Source of the DNA: Arthrobacter sp. MA-N2
GTDB lineage: Bacteria; Actinomycetota; Actinomycetes; Actinomycetales; Micrococcaceae
Direction of reading: 5' to 3'
Assembly: GCF_000517125.1 (NCBI RefSeq)
Contig: NZ_KI912157.1
Span: 278,979 to 342,978, forward strand
Length of the DNA stretch: 64,000 nt
Shown: positions 23,923 to 33,313 of the stretch, piece after piece
How the letters are laid out: the number at the start of each line of letters is the position of its first letter
Numbering within the stretch: the stretch's first letter is position 1
Made by a program: the position numbers and the translations under genes
The notes under the pieces: model-generated
The model's input: only the letters and a program-made list of their open reading frames with translations
Told to the model about the DNA's origin: nothing
Database searches by the model: none

Positions 23923-25684
23923 CAGAGGCTCCAGCGGCTACCCATCGGTTAGTTGCCGCGAGTGCCGGATGGTTGGCCGGGTCGTGCGCAGCGATGGAGG
24001 CCCGGATTGCGTCGGCGTGTGCGCCGTTCATCCAGGGCACCGTTTCCAGCAGTGCGGCGGGGGCGCCGGAGGCGAACATGATGGCGCGGCCGCGGGGGAA
24101 CGCGGCCAGGTCGGAGACGTCCAGGGTGCGTTCTCTGCGGTCGTCGTCGTGGCTGTAGGAGGTGCCTTGTTTGGAGCGGCTGCGGGTGGTGTTGGAGTAG
24201 CGGTACTCCCCCACGAGCTGCGCGAGCTCGTTCAGGAATTCGGCTTCGGCGACGCCGCCGCCGTAGACCTTGATGTTGGAGGCTGACCAGAGTTTGCGCA
24301 TCCCGTCACGGCCCCAGACTTCCACGCCTTGGGACCAGGACTGGAGGATGGTCATCAGGACGATGCCCCGGGAGCCGTAGTGGCTGTAGAGGTTTGGCAG
24401 TTCGCGCCAGCGGCAGACGTTGGCCGCTTCGTCCAGGACACCGACCATGGGGGTGGCGAGCCGGCCTCCGGGTGAGTGGACGGCGAGTTCTTCGGCGGCT
24501 TCGACTGTGGCCACGGTCAGTGCTGTCACGAGTGGGCCGGCGGTGCCTTTGCCTTCCTTGGACAGGCTGTACAGGGTCCCCTTGGAGCGGACGAATTCCG
24601 CCGGATCGAACTGCGGCCGCTCATCGTTCTCACCCCGGGGTGTCACCCACCGGGCCACTTGGCGGTTGGTGAGGCAGGAGGCCATCTGCAGCGCCGTGCC
24701 GTACACGCCGCCACGCTGTTTCTCGGGAGCGTTGATCACGCCACCGACGGCGTTCGCAGTCTGGAGGTACCCGTGGGTCTTGAGGATGTCGACCGCTTCA
24801 TCCTCAGCGGGCCGGGTCAGCCAGGTGTGAACCTGCGTGATCGGGCGGCCGTCAAGGGCCGCGGCGAGCAGGAGCCCGGCAAGGAGATCCTGGCCAGCCG
24901 GATCAAAGTAGGCGTCCGTCTTGGCATCAGGGCCACGCGAACCGGCTGCGAAGTGGTCCGCCAGGCGGGCCGCTTTGACCTCGTCCGTGACGTAGGACAG
25001 GGGGTTCCACCACCAGTCGGGTTCCTCGAGTGCGACGGACTGCGGGTCGAAGACCCACACCGGCCCGTCGGCCGCCCGGACGTCGCGTGTTCCGTCAACG
25101 ATGTCCCGCTTGTTTGAGGTCACCAGCGCAGCTCCCGGGGCGGCGAGGATCGCAGGGATGGCCCGGGATGTCGTCTTGCCCGTCCGGGGTCCCCAGATGT
25201 CGATGTGCATGTCTTCCCAGGATCCGTAGACCATCTGCCCGCCGAGGACGGTCTTGCCTACCGGGACGCCCGGTGAACCTTTGACTCCGAGACGTTCGGC
25301 GGTGGCCGTTGCGCCGCGCAGGCTCAGGGCGCGCAGGTCCCGGGCTTTGGCCATGTGCTGGGCTGCGGCGTCCACCCGGGAACGCTTGGACCGTTTGCGC
25401 AGCACCGCACGGACCACCAGAACGGCCACAAGGATGATGAGGACGCCAAAGCTGATCAGTACCCAGGTGGCGGCCTCGGGCCAGGTGACCTTGTGCGAGA
25501 GCAGGCTGAAGACCAGTTCAAACGGGTTCGCCGGCAGCTTCTGGCCATCACCGGACAACATTGAGCCCAGGTGCACGGCGCCGGCCACCGAGCCGACACC
25601 AAGCACCACGGCTGTGATGAAGACCCAGAGCAGGATGGTTTCGCCATCCATCCGGGAGCGTTTGCCGCTGTTTGGCGCACCCAT
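23915..25684 (-). CDS. type IV secretion coupling protein (TraG/VirD4-like ATPase)
   Basis: 589 residues from the ATG at 25684. Two N-terminal membrane helices (TILLWVFITAVVLGVGSVAG and WVLISFGVLIILVAVLVVRAV) precede a cytoplasmic ATPase with Walker A in WGPRTGKTTSRAIPAI (about residue 168) and Walker B in GVLDEAANVCRWRELP (about residue 415). Coupling proteins bring the relaxosome to the conjugation channel. The start overlaps the stop of the VirB4-like gene (TGATG); a longer upstream frame lies inside that gene and is rejected. Confidence 0.9.
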   Translation of the reverse strand: MGAPNSGKRSRMDGETILLWVFITAVVLGVGSVAGAVHLGSMLSGDGQKLPANPFELVFSLLSHKVTWPEAATWVLISFGVLIILVAVLVVRAVLRKRSKRSRVDAAAQHMAKARDLRALSLRGATATAERLGVKGSPGVPVGKTVLGGQMVYGSWEDMHIDIWGPRTGKTTSRAIPAILAAPGAALVTSNKRDIVDGTRDVRAADGPVWVFDPQSVALEEPDWWWNPLSYVTDEVKAARLADHFAAGSRGPDAKTDAYFDPAGQDLLAGLLLAAALDGRPITQVHTWLTRPAEDEAVDILKTHGYLQTANAVGGVINAPEKQRGGVYGTALQMASCLTNRQVARWVTPRGENDERPQFDPAEFVRSKGTLYSLSKEGKGTAGPLVTALTVATVEAAEELAVHSPGGRLATPMVGVLDEAANVCRWRELPNLYSHYGSRGIVLMTILQSWSQGVEVWGRDGMRKLWSASNIKVYGGGVAEAEFLNELAQLVGEYRYSNTTRSRSKQGTSYSHDDDRRERTLDVSDLAAFPRGRAIMFASGAPAALLETVPWMNGAHADAIRASIAAHDPANHPALAATNRWVAAGASDE

Positions 25685-27303
25685 CAGTTGTCCCCTTCGC
25701 CGTTCCGGCTGATCGTCCAGCGCTTGTTCGTGTCGTGCAGTTTTTCTTCGACGCTGGTCAGCTTGAGGGCGACCGGGATCCCGGGGCGGCCACCGACTTT
25801 GAAGAGGAACTTGCCCAGGCCCGGGCGTACGCGTTTGCGGGATCCGCCGACGTCGGTCCATGACCCCGGGTCAGCCCATGAGATGAGGCGGGATTGTTCG
25901 GCCCGGGAGAGGGTGACGGCTTTGTTGAGTTTTTCCATTTCGGCTCCGGGGAGCGCGCCGCAGACGACCATGCCGGAGCGTTCGACGAATCCGCGGGCTT
26001 TCATCCGTTCGGCTTCCGTGGGCAGGGCTTCGAGGTCGCTCATGGTGTGCGTGATCATGGCCTGCCCGACGCCCTCGGTACGGTTCAGGCGGGTGAGTGA
26101 GTCGACCCTGTCGACCATGCCTTCGCCGGAGCGCAGGGCCCGCCAGAGCTCGTCCATGACGACGAAGTAGTTACGGCGCGGTTCCAGGCCGGCGTCTGCC
26201 AGGGTGTGGGCGACCTGGACGGTGGCGAACCCGGTTGACCAGCAGGCCAGCAGGCAGGCCGCTTGAATGTCGCGCTGCGTGTCGGAGATTCCTGACAGGT
26301 CGAAGACCACGGGCTTGGTCAGGTCCATCGGCTGGTCGGTGGGCTGGGAGAACATGTCCGAGAAACGGCCCGAGCCGTCGAGGGAGTACAGCGACTGGCG
26401 CAGCTGGTCGGTCGCGTCGAGGTAGCGGCTCATGTCGCCACGGTCCAAGGCGATCGCGCGCAGCTCGTCGGGGGCGTCTTTGATGACCTCGATCAGGTCC
26501 CCAATGAGGGGCACGCGGTCCAGGCGCTCGTCCAGGATGTGCAGTGCCCGGTCAATCAGGGATTCCTCGTGGGCGCTGGGCTTGGCGTTCCGCACGATGG
26601 TGATCAGCGCCGTGATCATGTTCAGGCGCCGGTTGTGCGAGTCGGCCATCAGCTGTTCGGCCAGTTTCTCCGCCTTCGCCGCTGCAGCTAGCAGCTGCGC
26701 GGCCGCAGCCTGGTCGCCCTCTGGATCGTTTAGGGCCCGGTTCGCCTTGGCCCGGTGTTCCTCGGCTGAAGCGAGCAGCCTGACGGCGGCTCCTTTGGCT
26801 TCACCGGGGTCCAGGACGTTCAAGTGGCCGCGTCCGGGGCCCAGGCTGATGACCTGCCCGCCGAGGGCTTCGATCAGGTCAACGTAGTCCGGCTTCAGGT
26901 CACCGAGGATCAACGGGTTGATGCTCCGGCCAGCCAGGCCCAGGACGATGTGCCGGACCAGGGTGGACTTGCCGTAGTGCGGCAGGCCGAGGACAAACAT
27001 GGAGGGGTTGTTGATCATGCCGTGCATGAACCAGCTGATGGGATCGGCGCTGAAGGGCGCTCCGGTGTCGGTGTGAACGCCGATTGGAACTCCGAGGATC
27101 GGGGTGCCGGAGCCGCCCACGAATGGCCAGAGACCGCAGACCTGGACGGAGGTTCCGCGCCATTCGTCGGCAGCGGTGACGTAGACGGCTTCGCCCTGTC
27201 CGCGGCCGCGCCAGCCCCGCAGGCCCGGGCGGCGGGAGACCGCGGGGGCGAGCTTCGTGGCTGGGGCCGGTGTGCGCTGGTGCTGGGTCTTGCTGCCGAA
27301 CAT
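25684..27303 (-). CDS. VirB4/TraC-like conjugation ATPase
   Basis: 539 residues. Walker A is LGLPHYGKSTLVRHIVL (about residue 109), followed by LILGDLKPDYVDLIEALGGQ and GRGHLNVLDPGE, typical of actinobacterial VirB4-type ATPases, and a Walker B-like NYFVVMDELWRALRSGEGM later. Shorter than proteobacterial VirB4 (about 800) because the N-terminal membrane-associated part is carried by the SCO6880-like protein encoded just upstream. It powers channel assembly and transfer at the inner face of the membrane. Start ATG 27303 (or GTG 27306) overlaps the previous stop. Confidence 0.87.
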   Translation of the reverse strand: MFGSKTQHQRTPAPATKLAPAVSRRPGLRGWRGRGQGEAVYVTAADEWRGTSVQVCGLWPFVGGSGTPILGVPIGVHTDTGAPFSADPISWFMHGMINNPSMFVLGLPHYGKSTLVRHIVLGLAGRSINPLILGDLKPDYVDLIEALGGQVISLGPGRGHLNVLDPGEAKGAAVRLLASAEEHRAKANRALNDPEGDQAAAAQLLAAAAKAEKLAEQLMADSHNRRLNMITALITIVRNAKPSAHEESLIDRALHILDERLDRVPLIGDLIEVIKDAPDELRAIALDRGDMSRYLDATDQLRQSLYSLDGSGRFSDMFSQPTDQPMDLTKPVVFDLSGISDTQRDIQAACLLACWSTGFATVQVAHTLADAGLEPRRNYFVVMDELWRALRSGEGMVDRVDSLTRLNRTEGVGQAMITHTMSDLEALPTEAERMKARGFVERSGMVVCGALPGAEMEKLNKAVTLSRAEQSRLISWADPGSWTDVGGSRKRVRPGLGKFLFKVGGRPGIPVALKLTSVEEKLHDTNKRWTISRNGEGDN

Positions 27304-28814
27304 CACATGGCCTCGCGGATCTCTTCGGGAACCTTCAAGTGCTTGGGCAGGACCAGCCCCAGTGGCAGGGACGCGGCAAAGGCAGAATCCTGTGAGCCGT
27401 ACGCGCGCCGCAACAGCAGACGTGCCGAGGGGCCGAGGTTGCCCTCCACCACGGCCACGGCGTCCTCAAGGTCACGGGCGGACAGCACCGTGGCGGTTAC
27501 GACCATGCCGAAGTTGACCAGCCCGGCCCCCTTGGCTTCCTCCGCTGCGGTGGCCTGCGCAGCGCGCGCGTCGACCAGAGCGCGTGCGGTGGGGCGGTTG
27601 GTCGAGGAGGCCCGGGTCAGGGCGCTCGTCTGGTCGGACTCCACGATGGCGGCCGCGCGGCCTGCTTCGATCGGACGGTACAGCAAGGTGACGCGCTTGC
27701 GGTCGATCTCCCCGTGCGGTGCGACGAGGCGGCCCAGCGCTGATGCCAGGATGTGTCCGCGCGGGGCGCCCGTCATTGTCCATGACACGGAGTGCCCGGA
27801 ATCGTGGCGGTAGCCGTCCCAGTTGGATTGGTGGGCGGACGGTCCGACATCGCCCCAGTCCAGGTCAACGGGTGTGCCCTGGTAGTGGGCTTCGTCGATG
27901 AGCCGAGCTGCTGCAGGGTCGTAAGCGACCCGAACGACCTCACACAGTTCCTGGGCGTTCAACGGGGCGCAGGCCCCGGCGCCGGTGGATTCCAGACGTT
28001 CGGTCAGGCTGGGAAGCCGTGAGGCGAGATCCCTTGCGATCTCTTCGGCCGTGCGTCGTTTGCCGCCGGCCCGGGCAGCGGCGCTGAACGTCAGCGCGAC
28101 CCAGGCGCGGATCGTGGCCGATCCCTGCGGGTAGGTGTTCAAGGCCTCGCGGAGCATGGCCTTGGCAATGTCAGGGGCGTCGTCATGGATGTTCGATTCA
28201 ACTTCCCTGCGCAGCCGTGCCCCGGAATCGGGTGCGGTTTCGACCGTGACGGATGCAGCCACGACGGCAGGTTCATTGGACAACGAGGCCAGCCAGCCGC
28301 CCCAGTTAGCCACCCAGGCATCAATCTGCTCGGGATCAACCAGGGACGCCCCGTCGGGCTGGGTGCCGAAGACAACGGTGTAATGCGCGGTGGAGGGAAG
28401 GTGAATCAGCGCGAAGGGGCGGCCATAGGAGTCGGTGAACTCGTAAAGCTTGGAACCGGCGGAGATCCCAGGCAGCTGGAACTCGCCCCAAGGCGTCAGC
28501 CCCAGCGGGCCGGAGCGGTAGATGTTGGCCTTCTTGCGCCGTGCGGAGCGGAACGCCAGCCGGGCGAAGACCCGCTCCCCTACGGATTTGTTGTGCTTGT
28601 CGGTCACCGACACGACGGCCAGCGCCACCCCAAGAATGAACAGAGCAATGAGCCCGGCGAACCAGCCCCCAACAAAGAGGCAGATCACCGTGATGATGAG
28701 GCCAACAAACAAACCGGCTGTTGCCAGCCCACCAAGGGTGCCGATGCCCGCCTTACGGGGACGTCGCCAGTTGCCGTAGGTCGGTTCCCTGTATGTGTTC
28801 TCGATCGCTGCCAT
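27303..28814 (-). CDS. SCO6880-like conjugation membrane protein
   Basis: 503 residues. Two membrane helices near the N-terminus (GGLATAGLFVGLIITVICLF and WFAGLIALFILGVALAVVSV) are followed by a soluble domain beginning NIYRSGPLGLTPWGEFQLPG. The layout is that of SCO6880-family proteins, which act as the PrgI plus VirB4 N-terminal part in actinobacterial transfer systems. I chose the ATG at 28814 because of the G-rich ribosome site before it; the frame extends into the preceding gene. It is two bases from the VirB6-like stop. Confidence 0.82.
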   Translation of the reverse strand: MAAIENTYREPTYGNWRRPRKAGIGTLGGLATAGLFVGLIITVICLFVGGWFAGLIALFILGVALAVVSVTDKHNKSVGERVFARLAFRSARRKKANIYRSGPLGLTPWGEFQLPGISAGSKLYEFTDSYGRPFALIHLPSTAHYTVVFGTQPDGASLVDPEQIDAWVANWGGWLASLSNEPAVVAASVTVETAPDSGARLRREVESNIHDDAPDIAKAMLREALNTYPQGSATIRAWVALTFSAAARAGGKRRTAEEIARDLASRLPSLTERLESTGAGACAPLNAQELCEVVRVAYDPAAARLIDEAHYQGTPVDLDWGDVGPSAHQSNWDGYRHDSGHSVSWTMTGAPRGHILASALGRLVAPHGEIDRKRVTLLYRPIEAGRAAAIVESDQTSALTRASSTNRPTARALVDARAAQATAAEEAKGAGLVNFGMVVTATVLSARDLEDAVAVVEGNLGPSARLLLRRAYGSQDSAFAASLPLGLVLPKHLKVPEEIREAM

Positions 28815-28815
28815 T

Positions 28816-30126
28816 TCAAGCACCCCCCGTGGATTCTTCACTCATGTCTTTGATGGCCCCGGAAGCGGCCTGGCCTGCTTCTGCGCCCTTCTGTGCGGCC
28901 AGTACGGCGGCACCGCCCGCGCCCGCGGCCACAGCGCCGCCGCTGGCGGCTGCTCCGCTGCCTGCAGCAGCACTGCCCGCACCGGCGGTAGATGCTGTCG
29001 GGCCAGTTCCTGATTGGGCGCCCGTGGCTCCCGAACCCCGGGTGCCGTTCGTTCCTGCTGTTCCCTGGCTGCCAGTGCCCGAAGGGCCCTGCGATGCAGG
29101 GCTTTGGCTAGATGCGCTGTTGGTTGTCGTCGAGCTGGTGGATGATCCGCCGCCGCGTCCGGCGCTGCCCATGCTGATTGCGCCGGAAGCCAGTGCGCCG
29201 ACCGTCCCTGCTGCCAGAGCGCCACCGCCGCCAGCGACAGCACCAACCATCGGGGTGACGAACCGCATGAGGGCTGGCAGGGCGAACAAGGCAATGATCA
29301 TCAGAGCCAGTCCGGTGACTGTTGCCAGGAGCGCGGAGCCGAAGTCCTTGCCGTCACCAACGTTTCCGAAGATCTTGCTGCCGCTGAGTTGGAAGGCCGT
29401 CGCGTAGATAATGGCGGCCGCGGGCTTGTAGAGAATGAAAGCGATCAGCCAAGCTGTGCACTTCTGGAACCAACCCTTGCCGGCCTCGGTGTTGCTGAAA
29501 GCTGCAGCCGTAGGAAAGATCCCTGTCAGGATGACGAGCAGGCCACCGCGGATGATCATGAGCACGATCTGCATTACGGAGGCCATAATCGCGATGAGCC
29601 CCAGGAGAATGATCATGATCGACCCGATCGGGCTGGTGGCCGAAAGCGCCAACAGGGCCGTGATGTTTTCGTTGAACGAGGTCCCGTTCGTGGAATTAGT
29701 GATGATCCAGGCAGAAAACTGATCCGCCGCGACCGTCAGCAGTCCCACTGCCGCCACACCGGCGCCGGAGATGACGATCAACGTCGCCAGCGAACGCACC
29801 AGATCCCGCAAAGGCGCACCCCTGCGCTCAATCACCATCTTTGCTGACCCCACAAGGACGGACAGCACAGCCAGGGAAGCCGTCCAGAAGTAGAGACTGT
29901 TCTGCAGGAACAACACCGGGTCACTCGCCGTGGACCCTCCCGGGGCCGCGGTCAGAGCGGGAGTTCCCACGTTCAACCAAAAGGTCCCGAGTGTTTGGAC
30001 TGTTTGTCCAACGGCATCGGCAATAGCTTTCGCCATGTTCTTCACGGCATCATTGGCGACATCTTCAATGGCCGCCCCTGCCTGGCAAAAGGGATTTATT
30101 GCATTCAAGCCGGAGCAGTCAGCCAT
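28816..30126 (-). CDS. VirB6/TrbL-like polytopic membrane protein
   Basis: 436 residues with six to seven hydrophobic segments, including the helices starting SLYFWTASLAVLSVLVGS, IGSIMIILLGLIAIMASVMQ and ALLATVTGLALMIIALFALP. The last 130 residues are a low-complexity Ser/Gly/Ala/Thr tail. This is the VirB6/TrbL shape: a channel component of the inner membrane. The first residues (MADCSGLNAINPFCQAG) are seen in actinobacterial relatives. Start ATG at 30126 overlaps the upstream TAA as TAATG. Confidence 0.82.
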   Translation of the reverse strand: MADCSGLNAINPFCQAGAAIEDVANDAVKNMAKAIADAVGQTVQTLGTFWLNVGTPALTAAPGGSTASDPVLFLQNSLYFWTASLAVLSVLVGSAKMVIERRGAPLRDLVRSLATLIVISGAGVAAVGLLTVAADQFSAWIITNSTNGTSFNENITALLALSATSPIGSIMIILLGLIAIMASVMQIVLMIIRGGLLVILTGIFPTAAAFSNTEAGKGWFQKCTAWLIAFILYKPAAAIIYATAFQLSGSKIFGNVGDGKDFGSALLATVTGLALMIIALFALPALMRFVTPMVGAVAGGGGALAAGTVGALASGAISMGSAGRGGGSSTSSTTTNSASSQSPASQGPSGTGSQGTAGTNGTRGSGATGAQSGTGPTASTAGAGSAAAGSGAAASGGAVAAGAGGAAVLAAQKGAEAGQAASGAIKDMSEESTGGA

Positions 30127-30848
30127 TAGACACCGGCCCACTCAACGTAGCCACTGAGGTCACTGAGCTGTCGCGCCCCAGTGTCCCCTGTAGCCGGAAC
30201 AACGAACTTCCAGTCGCCCTCGTACCACTGGAGCGGAACTGGGATGGAGACGAAAGTTCCATTTGCACCCTTGAATGCGAGATCAATGACGGCCCGGTCA
30301 GCCTCGTAAGAACGGAATGTGAAGCCGGCCAATTGGGCGGTCACGGAGTTTGGGGCGGCTGTTGGGGATGACTTCAGCACCGCATCTCGCTCCGGGCTTG
30401 GTACAGCCAACTGCTGATAAACGAGGTCCGCTTTTCCAGCTGAGGACAACGCAGTCATGTTTGCCGCTGCATACAACGCGCCGGTCGGTGAGTGTGCGAA
30501 ACAGGAGCGGAGGCCGTTGGCTTCGGTCTTGCCGGGGCCAAATTGCGTGGGCGATGTTGGTGCGGCGATCTTGCCGACCAATTCCCATTTGGTATCAGCG
30601 GGTGTAGTGGCCGGCTTGGCCTGATCACCGGATGGCAGGCCGCACACGCTGGCCCCCGACGTCGCCGCAGGTTGGCTGCTGGTGCTCGTGCTGGTGGAGC
30701 TCGGTTCAGGGGACGCCGTTCCCCCGCCTCTGGGAACCAGGGCCAGGATTACCCCGAGCGCGACAATGATCGCCACGACAACGGCCGAGATGATGAACTT
30801 AGGTTTGGTGAGCGGATTCTGGTCTTCGTTCACTGTCGGTTCAGTCAT
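30126..30848 (-). CDS. single-pass membrane protein of the transfer operon
   Basis: 240 residues from the ATG at 30848. A short cytoplasmic N-terminus, one membrane helix (PKFIISAVVVAIIVALGVIL), then a Ser/Thr/Pro-rich linker and an extracytoplasmic domain containing VCGLPSGDQAKPATTPADTK and LRSCFAHSPTGALYAAANM. The position between VirB6-like and small membrane protein genes suggests a cell-envelope part of the conjugation machine. I do not recognise a specific family. A longer reading frame upstream is out of place against the neighbouring gene. Confidence 0.75.
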   Translation of the reverse strand: MTEPTVNEDQNPLTKPKFIISAVVVAIIVALGVILALVPRGGGTASPEPSSTSTSTSSQPAATSGASVCGLPSGDQAKPATTPADTKWELVGKIAAPTSPTQFGPGKTEANGLRSCFAHSPTGALYAAANMTALSSAGKADLVYQQLAVPSPERDAVLKSSPTAAPNSVTAQLAGFTFRSYEADRAVIDLAFKGANGTFVSIPVPLQWYEGDWKFVVPATGDTGARQLSDLSGYVEWAGV

Positions 30849-30859
30849 GGCTCGGCTCC

Positions 30860-31147
30860 TTAGACCAGGGCGCCTACGACGCCGCCAGCGGAGGCTGCCA
30901 GGATGCACCCGCCGAGGACCCATGCCAGACGGCCGGCATGCTCGCCGCCCTCTCCGCGTCGGTTGTTGATCATCATCGTTCCGGCTGTGATCAGGATGCC
31001 CGCCACGGCAAGGCCGAAGACGATCCATGCGACCCATTTGAGGATTGTCAGCAAACCTTCAGAGCCGGGAGGCGCTTCACCTGTGCCCGGATTCGGTATC
31101 TCAGTGATGGCAAAGCTTGACCATTCCATGGCCTTGGAAAACATCAT
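30860..31147 (-). CDS. small two-helix membrane protein, VirB2-like candidate
   Basis: 95 residues with two hydrophobic helices, ILKWVAWIVFGLAVAGILIT and AGRLAWVLGGCILAASAGGV, joined by a short polar loop (NNRRGEGGEH). Size, topology and position at the head of the transfer operon fit a VirB2/TrbC pilin-like subunit or a holin-like channel part. It starts with two consecutive ATG codons. No cleavage motif was assigned. The role is inference from topology and neighbours. Confidence 0.7.
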   Translation of the reverse strand: MMFSKAMEWSSFAITEIPNPGTGEAPPGSEGLLTILKWVAWIVFGLAVAGILITAGTMMINNRRGEGGEHAGRLAWVLGGCILAASAGGVVGALV

Positions 31148-31160
31148 TAGTTTCTACTTT

Positions 31161-31778
31161 CTACTTAGCCGTGTGTCCGGCAGTGGCAGTTACTGCGATC
31201 TGGACCTGTTCAAGAGTGGTGCGGGCTTCTTTGGGAAGTTCCTCGGTGGCGACGTCATGGCCATAACGCCATGCGTTTACCCAGGGGAAATGCCACATGT
31301 GGGGCACTCCCCCACCGACGACGCGGGCGAAGTCGCGGATCTCTTTGGGGAGCCGTCCGGGAGCGTCAGCCATGACCACCAGGCCGGCGACGTGGATCCC
31401 GGAAAGAGAGCCGGAAGCCCATTCAGTGGCAGCGAGCCGTGCTGCACGAAGACCCGGGATATTGGACCGCGCAACCAGGACGATCGCGGATCCGGCTGCC
31501 GTCAAAGGCCACTGATGTTCGGCGGCTTTGGTTCTCTTGTCCAGGCGTGCAAGCGAAGTTTCGCCAGCGCCGCCGTGGACACCAAGCCACCAAAAGCTCG
31601 GTTCCCTCCCCGCAACGTTCCTTCGGGGAAGCCGGTCCGCCTGGTCCGGTTGCGGAACACTCAGCTGCGGCCTGGTCGCCCCCGTAGGGACGAAAGGCGG
31701 CTCTTCCGGGATAGCTGAAACGGGTTCGTCGATAGTTTCTGCGCCGAGCGTCACCCAGCGATTCTTTGAGACCGGCAT
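31161..31778 (-). CDS. DUF6668-type ParA-like protein with degenerate P-loop
   Basis: 205 residues from the ATG at 31778, which has AGGGGATG before it; a longer frame reaches 31829. The fold looks ParA/MinD-like: WWLGVHGGAGETSLARL in the P-loop place, SAIVLVARSNIPGLRAARLA, and VAGLVVMADAPGRLPKEI. Normal ParA P-loops read KGGxGKT/S; here the first Lys is His and the second is Glu, so ATP binding is doubtful. It heads the minus-strand transfer operon and faces the HTH gene across a short divergent region. Probably a regulatory or positioning partner of the transfer system. Confidence 0.75.
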   Translation of the reverse strand: MPVSKNRWVTLGAETIDEPVSAIPEEPPFVPTGATRPQLSVPQPDQADRLPRRNVAGREPSFWWLGVHGGAGETSLARLDKRTKAAEHQWPLTAAGSAIVLVARSNIPGLRAARLAATEWASGSLSGIHVAGLVVMADAPGRLPKEIRDFARVVGGGVPHMWHFPWVNAWRYGHDVATEELPKEARTTLEQVQIAVTATAGHTAK

Positions 31779-31921
31779 TTCACATCCCCTACTAATGTCC
31801 GCAAAGATCGTATCGGTACCATCCGACACGAAAGGCCAAAAGTGACCCCCAACAACAGCTTTAATACCTTTCAGTCACCTCCAGTACATCACAGTACCAA
31901 TTTGTGGTCTACGATGGCTCT

Positions 31922-32194
31922 ATGCGGTGGGACGGACTGAGCGTGGACCCCAAGTACCTGGAAGCACTCTTCGCCAAGTACCCGGAGCGTCTTACGCCTC
32001 AGGACCTCGAAGAGATCTTCGGGTTGTCCCGGAACACCGTCTACCGCTGGCTCCAAACCGGAGTGATTCCTGCTTACCAAGTCGAGAAGACATGGTTAAT
32101 CGCCAGAGATCAAGTCAAGGACTGGGTCTGGGAGAACCGGAACACGCTCAGGAAGGGCCAGATACCAGAAGTGAACGACGAGGACCAGCCCTAG
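31922..32194 (+). CDS. helix-turn-helix (excisionase/MerR-like) DNA-binding protein
   Basis: About 90 residues. The centre, LTPQDLEEIFGLSRNTVYRW then LQTGVIPAYQVEKTWLIARD, is a small winged helix of the excisionase/MerR type with the usual WL..G.IPA..V...W.I pattern. It lies head to head with the transfer operon and just before the lytic enzyme gene, so it is a natural regulator of both transcription units. The start may be ATG 31922 or GTG 31904; neither has a clear ribosome site. Upstream, AGTAC occurs twice in 16 bases (31880s-31890s), a possible operator. Confidence 0.78.
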   Translation: MRWDGLSVDPKYLEALFAKYPERLTPQDLEEIFGLSRNTVYRWLQTGVIPAYQVEKTWLIARDQVKDWVWENRNTLRKGQIPEVNDEDQP

Positions 32195-32230
32195 GGCGCA
32201 GCAGCCGACGAGCAGATGTGAGGGGGACAC

Positions 32231-33313
32231 ATGCAATCACGAACGAGCGCGCCCGCGCTGGTCGCCGGCGCCGTCCTTGCACCCGTCGGCTTGGTGCTGT
32301 CCATCATCCTGTTCGGCGGGGGCTCCCAGGCCGCGGCCGATGTCTGCTCACCAACCGGGTCCAGCGTCAGCGTTGACGCAAGCCAGCTGCCCAAAGTCGC
32401 TATTGCCGGTTACGAGGGCGAGCAACTGAAGAACGCGGCCCTGGTCATCAATGCAGGCAAAGCCCTTGGTCTGTCCGCCCGGGGACAGACGATCGGTGTC
32501 ATGACGGCCATGGGCGAATCCGGGCTCCGGGTTCTGGACTACGGCGACGGCCCGGGCCCTGACTCCCGGGGACTGTTCCAGCAGCGCGACAACGGCGCAT
32601 GGGGGACCTACGCGGACCGCATGAACCCAACGACTTCAGCGACGAGCTTCTTTACCGCCCTGCAGAAGGTCAGCGGGTGGGAACAGCTCGAACCCACCAC
32701 GGCCGCACACAGGGTCCAGCGCAACGCCGACCCGTTCCACTACCAGCCCTACTGGGCCGCCGCCGTCGAGGTTGTCGCCGCCCTAGGCGACGTTCAGATC
32801 ACCGACGCCGGCGGGGAAAGCTCCTGCGGGATCCCCGGCCAATCCGGTAAAGACGATGACCTGCCGTGGCGCACGGCCAAGATCTACGAACCATCCCCGC
32901 TGGGCATGTACACCCGCGAATGCGTCGACTTCGCCCTCTGGCGTGTCAACCAGCAACTGGGCAGCACCACCGCCCCCTACAAGGTCCTCAACGGCACCTT
33001 CCGGCCTGACGGTGCCGTCCTCGGCTCTGCCCTCACCTGGAAAGACGGCTGGGACGCCAAAGGCTGGCCCACCGGCAAAACGCCACGTGTCGGCGCTGTC
33101 GTCTGGTACTCCCCCGGCACCGGAGGCGCAGACGGCACCTACGGCCACGTCGCCGTCGTCAAAGCCGTTAACGGTGACGGCAGCTTCCTGGAAGAGGGCT
33201 ACAACGGCAACCCCGCCCCGAACGACCACACCTACTACACCCGCACAGTAGAGAACAGCACTCCCAGCGCCTTTCTCTACCTGCCCGGCAGCAACTCACC
33301 GGAGGAACCATGA
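32231..33313 (+). CDS. secreted peptidoglycan hydrolase: lysozyme-like plus CHAP domain
   Basis: 360 residues with an N-terminal signal/anchor (VLAPVGLVLSIILFGGG). Domain one has the transglycosylase-like MTAMGESGLR...DSRGLFQQRDNGAWGTYADR pattern, with Glu as catalytic candidate. Domain two (about residue 225 on) is CHAP-like with the nucleophile in YTRECVDFALWRVN and His in YGHVAVVKA. Such bifunctional VirB1/Tra-type enzymes open the cell wall for the conjugation channel. ATG has GAGGGGG before it. The stop overlaps the lipoprotein start (ATGA). Confidence 0.88.
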   Translation: MQSRTSAPALVAGAVLAPVGLVLSIILFGGGSQAAADVCSPTGSSVSVDASQLPKVAIAGYEGEQLKNAALVINAGKALGLSARGQTIGVMTAMGESGLRVLDYGDGPGPDSRGLFQQRDNGAWGTYADRMNPTTSATSFFTALQKVSGWEQLEPTTAAHRVQRNADPFHYQPYWAAAVEVVAALGDVQITDAGGESSCGIPGQSGKDDDLPWRTAKIYEPSPLGMYTRECVDFALWRVNQQLGSTTAPYKVLNGTFRPDGAVLGSALTWKDGWDAKGWPTGKTPRVGAVVWYSPGTGGADGTYGHVAVVKAVNGDGSFLEEGYNGNPAPNDHTYYTRTVENSTPSAFLYLPGSNSPEEP

